14,383 nucleotides of DNA from Candidatus Melainabacteria bacterium (GTDB lineage Bacteria; Cyanobacteriota; Vampirovibrionia; Obscuribacterales; Obscuribacteraceae): NCBI GenBank assembly GCA_014380105.1, contig JACMKL010000529.1, forward strand, positions 1-14,383, written 5' to 3'. The translations under genes and the position numbers were made by a program. This document shows positions 1 through 6,289 of this stretch, one piece after another. Under the pieces are notes generated by a model that ran no database searches, had not been told where the DNA came from, and worked only from the letters and a program-made list of their open reading frames with translations. The stretch's first letter is position 1; each line of letters starts with the position of its first letter.

Positions 1-45
1 CCGGTCGCCCGCTCTGGATGTCGTTGTAGGATAATGACTTACAAC
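1..45 (+). other. Possible 3' end of an upstream plus-strand gene
   Basis: A strong plus-strand terminator begins at base 46, so a transcript should arrive from the left. Two frames stop just before it: one at 27-29 (TAG) and one at 32-34 (TAA). At most ten codons are visible, so neither the frame nor the product can be decided. It could also be the 3' end of a non-coding transcript. Confidence 0.3.
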
Positions 46-74
46 ATGGCCTGCCGAGCTCGGCGGGCCATTTT
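46..74 (+). terminator. Intrinsic terminator of the upstream transcript
   Basis: The arms 46-56 and 61-71 pair over 11 base pairs (one G-T wobble at 52/65) around the tetraloop AGCT at 57-60. The stem is GC-rich and runs into a short T run (71-74). This is the classic rho-independent layout on the plus strand. The T run is short, so termination strength is uncertain. Confidence 0.7.
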
Positions 75-83
75 GCTGGTGCA

Positions 84-133
84 CAACGGTGACCAACGGT
101 GACCACGCACGGTTCCGGGCTGGTCACCGTTGG
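84..133. repeat. Direct and perfect inverted repeat cluster
   Basis: CAACGGTGACC occurs twice in direct orientation (84-94 and 94-104, sharing one base). The second copy, extended to 12 bases at 93-104, has a perfect inverted partner at 122-133 (GGTCACCGTTGG), leaving a 17-base loop. No T run follows, so it does not look like a terminator. It may be a protein-binding site or part of an intergenic palindromic repeat family. It lies just beyond the terminator at 46-74. Confidence 0.6.
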
Positions 134-362
134 GTCGGAGCGCTGGCGGCTTCATTCGATGCAAGTGCAAAGAAAGTCACGATGTAAAATGTTCATATGA
201 CCCGTTCAAGATCAGCGGACGTAGGATTATTAACCGGCTCAACTCTCAGAGCAGTCCAAGAAGACTTATGCACGTAACACCTGAGGCCACAAACTCAAAT
301 ACTTTGTACCCTCCACCCACAACCTTACGCTCAGATAGGATAAAAACTACCTAATCGGCACA
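134..362. other. Gene-free stretch, nothing recognised
   Basis: This stretch lies between the repeat cluster and the 3' end of the ureide operon. An open frame at 130-354 begins with TTG, has no Shine-Dalgarno site and encodes no recognisable domain, so I do not call it a gene. I found no tRNA, no convincing terminator for the minus-strand operon and no promoter. The remnant of a decayed gene cannot be excluded. Confidence 0.4.
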
Positions 363-1817
363 TTATTTGGCTAAAACACCCTCTTTCCGTCCTTCGAGAA
401 TTTTCAGGAAAGAGCGAGTGCTAATTTCTTCCAGAGTCAAGCCGGTAGATTTGATTTCTTCTTTGGAAATAGCACCACAATTGATGGCTCGCAAGAAGAA
501 GTTCAACAAGCCTTGGCCAGTCGCCGCGTCATCAAAGACATCGCCAACAAGAGTGGCTTGAGCAGCCTTTTCAATGAAACTGCGCAGACGCAGTGAAGCC
601 GGTTCGAGCCCTTCCAGAAAGAAGGCATAACATGCAGCGTATCGAATCGGTAACTGAGCCGGATGCAAGTCCCAACCCTGATAATAAGCATGTTTCAGAG
701 AATGTCTGACATGGTCATAGCCTAATTTCCAGGCGCGATGGACCACTTCAGCATTTTCCTTTTGGAAGGCCGGGCTGAGTTTGCCATTTTCATCAGCGCG
801 GTGTGGACCAACCGGCATTACATTTGTGGCTCCATCCGACAGCCACAACCCAGTACCAGACAGCGATACTCTCATCATCTCGCGAGCAAAGTCACATGAT
901 GGATGGTCCATGAATTGGTAGTTGGCAGTGATATTTGATGACGCCGTATAGTCATAGACGCCAAAGTGGCAGGCCACGCAACGTCCCTCGGAGGCTTTCA
1001 CAAATTCTGGCAAAGCGCACTGTCCATGGATGTTTATAATTGATTGAGGAGTTTCGACCATCAATTCCATTTTGATGGTGCCTTCATCGAGTCCAACTTT
1101 CTTTTCAATCAAGTCAAGAATGTGAATAAGAGCAGTTACTTGCTCAGCAATCGTAACTTTCGGCAGAGTAATTACAAAATTATCCGGCAGCTGATTATTA
1201 GTTTCAGCAAGCAGCGTAGTCACAAAAATATCGAGAGTACGAGCACTGCGATCACGAAGCTCTTCTGTAAAAGGCTTTATGCGAATACCAATAAATGGAG
1301 GCAAGGTTTTTTCTTGCATTCCTTTTGCAACTTCTAGAGCTGCTTTCTCGGCATGCATATCTTCTTCAGCATCGGGACGATTGCCATATCCATCTTCGAA
1401 ATCAATACGGAAATCTTCAACTGCTTCACGCTTCAGCTTTTCAGCAACGCGTGTGTAGACTGAGTAGGCGAGCCAGGCTGGATGCTGCTCTTTACGTACA
1501 CTCTCAGGATTTTCAGATAACAATGGTACCAGTTTGGAGATTTTGTCTTCCGATTCAGGCAATTCTTGCCAGCCCGAAAGTTGCAAGGCTTTTGCAAAAG
1601 CTACGTAATTAGGTGCATACTCAGTGAAGGAGCGAGTAGCCAACACACCAAGTTTTTTTGCGGAGTCAGATTTAAAAAGGTGTGCGCCACCATATACGGT
1701 GTGGACAGGTTGCCGCGCTCCGGATTCGCCAGGATAACGAGAATTGAATTCTCGATTTGCAATGGCGAGTTTGCTGAAGACTTCACCGAGATTCCCTGAA
1801 TTAAGGGAAATTTTCAT
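363..1817 (-). CDS. DUF6986-type CitE-like aldolase/lyase (HpcH/HpaI superfamily) in a ureide operon
   Basis: The 484-residue protein looks like a TIM-barrel enzyme of the CitE/HpcH/HpaI group, in the branch annotated as DUF6986. Visible marks are DFEDGYG near 139-145, RIKP near 179-182, LPKV near 218-221, ELMVETPQS near 251-259 (Glu255 a likely metal ligand) and HFGVYDYTAS near 284-293 (Asp289 a second likely ligand). These fit a Mg-dependent C-C lyase or synthase acting on 2-oxo acids or acyl-CoA; the substrate is unknown. It is the last gene of the allantoinase operon, 20 bases after uraH. The ATG start is fixed by AAGGAG at 1826-1831, spaced 8 bases. The position suggests work on a product of purine-ring breakdown such as glyoxylate, but that is inference. 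Confidence 0.8.
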   Translation of the reverse strand: MKISLNSGNLGEVFSKLAIANREFNSRYPGESGARQPVHTVYGGAHLFKSDSAKKLGVLATRSFTEYAPNYVAFAKALQLSGWQELPESEDKISKLVPLLSENPESVRKEQHPAWLAYSVYTRVAEKLKREAVEDFRIDFEDGYGNRPDAEEDMHAEKAALEVAKGMQEKTLPPFIGIRIKPFTEELRDRSARTLDIFVTTLLAETNNQLPDNFVITLPKVTIAEQVTALIHILDLIEKKVGLDEGTIKMELMVETPQSIINIHGQCALPEFVKASEGRCVACHFGVYDYTASSNITANYQFMDHPSCDFAREMMRVSLSGTGLWLSDGATNVMPVGPHRADENGKLSPAFQKENAEVVHRAWKLGYDHVRHSLKHAYYQGWDLHPAQLPIRYAACYAFFLEGLEPASLRLRSFIEKAAQATLVGDVFDDAATGQGLLNFFLRAINCGAISKEEIKSTGLTLEEISTRSFLKILEGRKEGVLAK

Positions 1818-1837
1818 AACTGCCTCTCCTTGGTAGC

Positions 1838-2179
1838 TTAGCTGCCGCGATAAGTTGAATAACCGAAAGGACTTAGCAACAACGGCACATGGTAGTGTTG
1901 GGTTGCATCTTTGATTTCAAAAACCACCGGCACTTCAGGGTAAAAACCTTTCTGTCCCGTCGATTCAAAATATTTTTTGGTATTGAATGTCAGTTTGTAG
2001 ATTCCAACTTCAAGCTTCAAGCCATCTTTCAACAAATCAGGAGCGCGTCCATCAGAATTTGTGGATGCTTTAGAGACTTCCTGCCAATTGTCGGCTACTT
2101 GTTTTTCCAACACGATAGGCACTCCTTCCGCGGGGCGTCCTCGTGATACGTCTAAAATATGGGAGGTAATTCTGCTCAT
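1838..2179 (-). CDS. uraH: 5-hydroxyisourate hydrolase (transthyretin-like)
   Basis: This enzyme hydrolyses 5-hydroxyisourate, the product of urate oxidation, to OHCU (2-oxo-4-hydroxy-4-carboxy-5-ureidoimidazoline). The 113-residue length is normal for the family. The family's active-site residues are visible: His7 in SHILD, Arg45 in SDGRAP, His97 in HYHVPLLLSP and the C-terminal YRGS tetrapeptide at 110-113. YRGS separates the hydrolases from true transthyretins. No signal peptide is visible, so it should be cytoplasmic. Its ATG overlaps the uraD stop in an ATGA arrangement (2176-2179), which implies translational coupling. Identification is firm. Confidence 0.95.
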   Translation of the reverse strand: MSRITSHILDVSRGRPAEGVPIVLEKQVADNWQEVSKASTNSDGRAPDLLKDGLKLEVGIYKLTFNTKKYFESTGQKGFYPEVPVVFEIKDATQHYHVPLLLSPFGYSTYRGS

Positions 2180-2703
2180 GATAGTAATTTTTCCAGTCTA
2201 ATTTTTGTTATTTTGGATTGCTCTTTTGCAGCAATCTTGAGTTCCTCGGAAGGCAAGTTCGGAAGCCGTTCTTTTAGGAGAGATAACATTTCACCTGCGG
2301 TTTTTCCGGTTGCGCAAACAATAAATATGTATCCAAATTTCTCAAAGTATTGATCATTCAGTTGAGCTAAATCTTCGAGTTGAGTTTCGTCTGCATTATT
2401 GACACCCTTCTGTTCGTTTTCAGCCCAATGTGCAGTCGTTGCAAATTTTGCTTCTAGCGATGCTTTGTCGCCAATCTTCGGATGGTGAGTGAAAGCCTCC
2501 AGCCAATCTGCAGGTGCAAGTTTAAACCAAATGTCATCGGCGCATTCAATTATGGACTGGGCGCTTTGAAACGGTCTTGCCTCTAGCATTCGATTAACCC
2601 AACTAGAAGAGCCGCAGCACTTGGTTAGCTCCTGCCGACTGACGGACAAATCAGCGCTATTAAGCACGTTCAATTTTTCGGAGATATTGGCATCACCGCT
2701 CAT
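2176..2703 (-). CDS. uraD: OHCU decarboxylase
   Basis: This enzyme decarboxylates OHCU to S-allantoin, the step after 5-hydroxyisourate hydrolase. The 175-residue all-helical protein is of usual size. It carries the family signature HHPKIGD at 73-79 (with the catalytic His), a W..NEQKG segment at 93-100, and LNDQYFEKFGYIFIVCATGK at 115-134, which forms the core of the substrate pocket. The rest of the C-terminus (RLPNLPSEEL) is also typical. The gene overlaps allantoinase upstream and uraH downstream by four bases each (ATGA at 2700-2703 and 2176-2179), so the three enzymes are probably made in a fixed ratio. Confidence 0.95.
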   Translation of the reverse strand: MSGDANISEKLNVLNSADLSVSRQELTKCCGSSSWVNRMLEARPFQSAQSIIECADDIWFKLAPADWLEAFTHHPKIGDKASLEAKFATTAHWAENEQKGVNNADETQLEDLAQLNDQYFEKFGYIFIVCATGKTAGEMLSLLKERLPNLPSEELKIAAKEQSKITKIRLEKLLS

Positions 2704-4094
2704 AGTTTTACGGTTTCACCCTGGCTCTGCAAAAGTTTTCTACCATTTGTGCTTTCTGAGAATTTACCGTCATCAAATATTTTCTCACCGCGCAAAAATG
2801 TTTTTTTCACGACGCCAAAAAAACGTCTTCCCTCATGTGGTGTTTCTTTGTGTTTGTGATGAACATTTTTCTTCTCAACTACAAACGTTTCTTCCGCATC
2901 AAGAAAAACTAAGTCAGCGTCATAACCTCTGGCAATGCGTCCCTTTTGCTCACCTAATCCCGCAAACCGAGCGGTTTTTTCAGACATCCATCTCGAAACA
3001 TCCTGGAGCGTGTGTCCTTTCGCTTTTGCAAAAGTCCAAACAGCCGGCAGTCCGAATTGGAGAGAGGCTATACCTCCCCAGGCTTTATCAAAATCACCTT
3101 CGTCCATCATTTTTAATTGTGGAGTACAGGGCGAGTGGTCTGAGACTACAAACTCTAGAGTGCCGTCACCAAGCGCTTTCCAGAGAAGATCTGAATTCTC
3201 TTTTTCACGAATTGGTGGTGCACATTTAAAACGAGTGTCACCATTTGGAATTTCTTCTGCGGCGAAAGTCAGGTAGTGAGGACATGTTTCTGCCGTGAAA
3301 GGCAATTTCTCAGACTTGGCTGCAACTACCATGGGCAAGGCTTCTGAGGAAGATAAGTGAACAATGTGAACTCGACAATTGAATTCTTCACACAATTTTT
3401 TAACGAGAGCGATGGCATCGTTTTCCCATTTTTTCGGTCTCGATTCTAAAAATGCTGCATATGATTTGGGATTTTTTTTCAAATTTTCTGCCGGGTCATG
3501 ACCATTGTGACCGCAGTCCATTTCGGCGTGCACCAGGAGTGGAACGCCAAGGCGCGCCAGAATCGGCATGGCGAGACGCAAATCTTTTTCTTCGACATTC
3601 GGAAAATCGTCAATTCCCGAATGAATCAGGAAGCATTTAAAACCAACCACACCGCGTTTAACCATAGCCTCCAACTCGCCATGATTTCCTGGAACCACGC
3701 CTCCCCAGAAGGCACAGTCAACGCGCAAAAGACCTTCAATCGCTTCCAATTTTTGATCGAGTGCTTGAAGAGTGGTTGTGACTGGAATGCAATTGAGCGG
3801 CATGTCGACGATAGTTGTCACACCACCAGCTGCCGCAGCACGCGTTGCGGTGTGAAATCCTTCCCATTCGGTTCGACCAGGTTCGTTGACATGTACATGA
3901 CTGTCGACCAGACCTGGAATGATACTCAGGTCACCAGCATCCTCAATGGAGATACCAGCGGGCACATCTGACAAACTGACAACATCCATTATCTTTCCGT
4001 TCGCAACCAGAATAGCCGCTTCGCGAAAGCCAGCTTCGGTGAGCACTTTACGTCCAACGAAAGCGCGGTCAACCCTGTCACTATGAGCGCCCAT
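2700..4094 (-). CDS. allB: Allantoinase (cyclic amidohydrolase)
   Basis: Allantoinase opens the hydantoin ring of allantoin to give allantoate. The 464-residue protein belongs to the dihydroorotase/hydantoinase superfamily with a binuclear metal site. Visible ligands are His66 and His68 in DSHVHVNEPGRTEWEGF, Lys153 in GFKCFLIHSG (expected to be carbamylated), His189 in LLVHAE, His246 in HIVHLSS and Asp319 in VSDHSPC. DSHVHVNEPGRTEWEGF and the SDHSPC segment match allantoinase better than dihydroorotase or D-hydantoinase. It is the first gene of the operon. The ATG at 4094 has a GAGGTG Shine-Dalgarno just upstream. No allantoicase or ureidoglycolate gene is in the window, so allantoate must be processed elsewhere or exported. 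Confidence 0.94.
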   Translation of the reverse strand: MGAHSDRVDRAFVGRKVLTEAGFREAAILVANGKIMDVVSLSDVPAGISIEDAGDLSIIPGLVDSHVHVNEPGRTEWEGFHTATRAAAAGGVTTIVDMPLNCIPVTTTLQALDQKLEAIEGLLRVDCAFWGGVVPGNHGELEAMVKRGVVGFKCFLIHSGIDDFPNVEEKDLRLAMPILARLGVPLLVHAEMDCGHNGHDPAENLKKNPKSYAAFLESRPKKWENDAIALVKKLCEEFNCRVHIVHLSSSEALPMVVAAKSEKLPFTAETCPHYLTFAAEEIPNGDTRFKCAPPIREKENSDLLWKALGDGTLEFVVSDHSPCTPQLKMMDEGDFDKAWGGIASLQFGLPAVWTFAKAKGHTLQDVSRWMSEKTARFAGLGEQKGRIARGYDADLVFLDAEETFVVEKKNVHHKHKETPHEGRRFFGVVKKTFLRGEKIFDDGKFSESTNGRKLLQSQGETVKL

Positions 4095-4126
4095 GACGTC
4101 ACCTCACGGAATTGATACCCACAGAG

Positions 4127-4132
4127 AATATA
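4127..4132 (-). promoter_or_regulatory. Possible -10 box for the ureide operon
   Basis: The minus strand reads TATATT here, 32 bases before the allantoinase ATG, which would give a leader of about 25 bases. The matching -35 position carries only a poor hexamer, so the promoter is tentative and may need an activator. Confidence 0.3.
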
Positions 4133-4232
4133 CGCTGGATGCCGCCTAGATGTATTTCTTGATTGAATTTAAGCTTGTGCCCAGAACAAAAAAATCAGAA
4201 GTCTGAGGGTTCGCCACTAAATGCAGTACCAG

Positions 4233-4300
4233 TGAGCAATGAGCAATGCCGACTTAATTTTCGAAGCATGCGGTAAACTGAGAGGTCGATAACGCATGCG
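4233..4300. repeat. Short repeats in the divergent control region
   Basis: Two perfect tandem copies of GAGCAAT lie at 4234-4240 and 4241-4247. Further right, GCATGCG at 4266-4272 is matched by the inverted CGCATGC at 4293-4299, with 20 bases between the arms. Both sit in the 223-base region between allantoinase (minus) and the HMA-like gene (plus), nearer the latter. The inverted pair brackets a TAAACT sequence (4274-4279) that could serve as a -10 box, so it could be an operator. No regulator gene is nearby to support this. Confidence 0.35.
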
Positions 4301-4317
4301 ATCAGGAGGGTGATCTG

Positions 4318-4815
4318 GTGTTCAAATTTTGCACGCACTTGATGAAATCAAACGCCATTTTTCTCAGTGTCACTGCGGGTCTTGCTTGGTCAGCCGTTTC
4401 AGGGCCTGATGCAATTGCTCAAAATTCGACCGCACAGTCGGTCAATACACTGAAGCCTTCGATGGTACAAACATCGCAGTCGGCAAAACCAGTATCTTTC
4501 AATCCGAAAGCACTTCGCAGAATGGACTTTCGTGTCGTCGGCAAGAGTTGTGCAGTCTGCCTAATGGGCATTCAACGCATAGTGCGAGAGAAAGCAGGTG
4601 TGGTCAAAGTCGCCGTCATGCTCAAGAAGCCTTACGGTGCGGTGATAATTTATGACGGTTCGAAAGTGACGAAAGAGCAGTTGCTGAAGTATTCCACTTC
4701 AACTGACAAGGACGTCAAAATTGAAAGCGTGACGGATTTCGCGATACCGAAGGTGCCGACTATCCTTATTCCTTTATATGGCATTCCGAAAGGCACGCCC
4801 GACGCGAAGCCCTAA
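4318..4815 (+). CDS. Exported heavy-metal-associated (HMA-like) domain protein
   Basis: The 165-residue protein has an N-terminal hydrophobic segment and a likely signal cleavage after the AIA near residue 34, so it should act outside the cytoplasmic membrane. After a Ser/Gln-rich linker comes one ferredoxin-like HMA fold (about 67-130). It has the metal-binding loop GKSCAVC (Cys78, Cys81) followed by the amphipathic helix IQRIVREKAGV. This resembles MerP or CopZ proteins, but the usual GMTC is GKSC. The metal is unknown; copper or mercury are the family's usual ligands. The GTG start is supported by AGGAGG at 4304-4309 with 8-base spacing. It stands alone: no P-type ATPase or metal regulator is adjacent. 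Confidence 0.8.
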   Translation: MFKFCTHLMKSNAIFLSVTAGLAWSAVSGPDAIAQNSTAQSVNTLKPSMVQTSQSAKPVSFNPKALRRMDFRVVGKSCAVCLMGIQRIVREKAGVVKVAVMLKKPYGAVIIYDGSKVTKEQLLKYSTSTDKDVKIESVTDFAIPKVPTILIPLYGIPKGTPDAKP

Positions 4816-4841
4816 ATGGTAATTCTTGGAATGTAGAAGTC

Positions 4842-5237
4842 TTAGAGAGTGCCGACTACTGGCTCGGTGACGTCGGTGACGAATCTAAGGTCTCTTGGAG
4901 AGAACGGGATTTGAACTGGCGGTCTCCAGGTGATCTCGGTGATCACTCGCACTGAGACATTGGGGTTGTAAGTCACTTGTGGGCGACCTTTGGAAATAAT
5001 GTAGCCGGCAGCCGGAAAGCGATCGACTGCGGTCTGGGCAGCAGCCTCGGCCTGACCAACGTTTTGCGATTCAGCGGCGGCACGGGCAGCACTCTTGCAC
5101 ATGGCATCATTAGCTGTCTGCGCAAGGACAGCGACAGCGACATCAACCAGAGCAAGCAGCAGCGGTATGAGAATGAACAGTCCAGCAATCGTCTCGACGA
5201 TACTGGTCCCTCGGCTTCTTTTATGTAATCGCTTCAT
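4842..5237 (-). CDS. TadE-like pilus assembly protein
   Basis: The 131-residue protein starts with a basic stretch (KRLHKRSRG), a Glu at residue 15 (SIVETIAG) and one membrane helix at about 12-38. An Ala-rich helix (TANDAMCKSAARAAAESQ) and a beta-rich tail follow. That is the TadE/TadG minor pilin layout: a type-IV-pilin-like N-terminal anchor with an extracytoplasmic C-terminal domain. No Tad ATPase, secretin or prepilin peptidase is in the window, so the export machinery must lie elsewhere. It is second in a two-gene operon, 39 bases after the other TadE-like gene. A GGAGG lies upstream of the ATG but with a long spacing of about 13 bases. Confidence 0.75.
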   Translation of the reverse strand: MKRLHKRSRGTSIVETIAGLFILIPLLLALVDVAVAVLAQTANDAMCKSAARAAAESQNVGQAEAAAQTAVDRFPAAGYIISKGRPQVTYNPNVSVRVITEITWRPPVQIPFSPRDLRFVTDVTEPVVGTL

Positions 5238-5276
5238 TGTTCGGTCTACCCCTCCGCGGGTAAAAAACTCAAGACT

Positions 5277-5744
5277 CTAGTTGATTCCGTACTCTTCTTG
5301 CGGCCTCTCTGACATGTAAGTGAAGTCGACAGGGGCGCCGATGCCAGGAATGCTTCCTAGGAAGGGGATTTGCAAAAATGGCTGAATTCGAACTGTGGTG
5401 GTGACGATAGCAGTGTCTTGACTGGAGAGGTCGGGAGGTGGACGACGGTCTTCCCAGCGCACTGGAACCGAAGTTACCTCGCGACCTTTAACGAAGCGAG
5501 CTAGAGTGCTGGCTTCCCAGGCTACTCTAGCGCGCGTCAACGCGTCGGTAGAATTGGCGGGAGCGACACAGGCGACTTCACGACATTGCAAGTGGTTAAG
5601 ATACCAACCAGACGCATATGCGATTCCAAGATAGAGAAGGTCGAGCATTGGCGGCAAAATGCACACAAGCAAAATGAACATTGCTGGAGCAAATTCTGCC
5701 ATTTCGTGTCCACTGGACTTTCGCCCTCTTGCACGGTATCTCAT
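5277..5744 (-). CDS. TadE-like pilus assembly protein (first of pair)
   Basis: The 155-residue protein has a basic N-terminus (MRYRARGRKSSGHE), Glu17 in EMAEFAPA, one membrane helix at about 18-42 and an extracytoplasmic domain with Cys54 and Cys60. This matches TadE-like proteins. I chose the ATG at 5744 because GGAG at 5753-5756 is spaced 8 bases from it. An in-frame TTG at 5762 would add six residues but lacks a good ribosome site. It is co-directional with the next TadE-like gene and diverges from the large TadG-like gene at 6290, so the three probably serve one surface structure. The sequence is too diverged to assign TadE versus TadF. Confidence 0.72.
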   Translation of the reverse strand: MRYRARGRKSSGHEMAEFAPAMFILLVCILPPMLDLLYLGIAYASGWYLNHLQCREVACVAPANSTDALTRARVAWEASTLARFVKGREVTSVPVRWEDRRPPPDLSSQDTAIVTTTVRIQPFLQIPFLGSIPGIGAPVDFTYMSERPQEEYGIN

Positions 5745-6289
5745 TTCCGCTACTCCATTCAATCATTAGGTCGCTTCAACCGGAGACCCTATTGTGACAG
5801 GGTACAAGCGTGCCGGCATCGAAGCAGGGATGGAAAAGGTCAGAGCACCTCTTCACAGATATGTACCCATATAGATAGGTTTGTCGCCGCAAATGAGTGA
5901 AATATAATTCATTCGATAAGCGCCAGCTCATACTTCACCCTATTTCTTTCAACACCCTTGCCTTCAACCAGAACATATATTCCCCCAAATTGCCAAGTAG
6001 TGACACGCCTTTGAGACAGAACTGTGCAGCCCGACTCGTGTTTTCCCCACGTCACACAGGGATGGGGCTTGACTTCGGATTATTAAACATCCATAATGAG
6101 ACATCCTTAATCTTAGGGATGTTTCTACTTTACTTTCTGCAAATGAGGGCGTTTTACGCTTACCAGGGCAGTCTGTACGTGCTTTGATTGTATTGAATCT
6201 GTTAGCCTGAGCCGTTTTACTCGATTCGTAAGACATTTTGACCGCCAGGCAACATCGTGCCAAAACAACCTTGCTAGGGGTTCGAGCAA
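5745..6289. other. Divergent intergenic region between the Tad-like genes
   Basis: This 545-base gap must hold the promoters for both Tad-like units. Two open frames in it (5897-6187 plus, 5964-6263 minus) have no ribosome sites and no recognisable domains. The one structured element is a set of ACATCC/GGATGT arms at 6085-6124, listed separately. Before the TadG-like gene there is a Shine-Dalgarno AGGGG at 6276-6280. A TTGACC at 6237-6242 could be a -35 box but has no good -10 partner. Confidence 0.45.
6085..6124. repeat. Nested inverted repeat with alternative pairing
   Basis: AAACATCC at 6085-6092 pairs perfectly with GGATGTTT at 6117-6124 across 24 bases. A second ACATCC at 6101-6106 can pair with the same right arm across 10 bases. 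The left arms therefore compete for one partner. It lies about 165 bases before the TadG-like start. It may be an operator pair or a leader structure; no T run follows directly. Confidence 0.35.

Noticed and set aside
130..354. Open frame of 74 codons on the plus strand
   Set aside because: TTG start, no Shine-Dalgarno, overlaps the inverted repeat, and the composition shows no domain or signal peptide.
2621..3229. 202-codon open frame opposite allantoinase and uraD
   Set aside because: Antisense to two firmly identified enzymes with intact active-site motifs.
5897..6187. Open frame of 96 codons in the Tad intergenic region
   Set aside because: GTG start with no ribosome site, low-complexity product, no recognisable domain; an opposing frame at 5964-6263 is equally unsupported.
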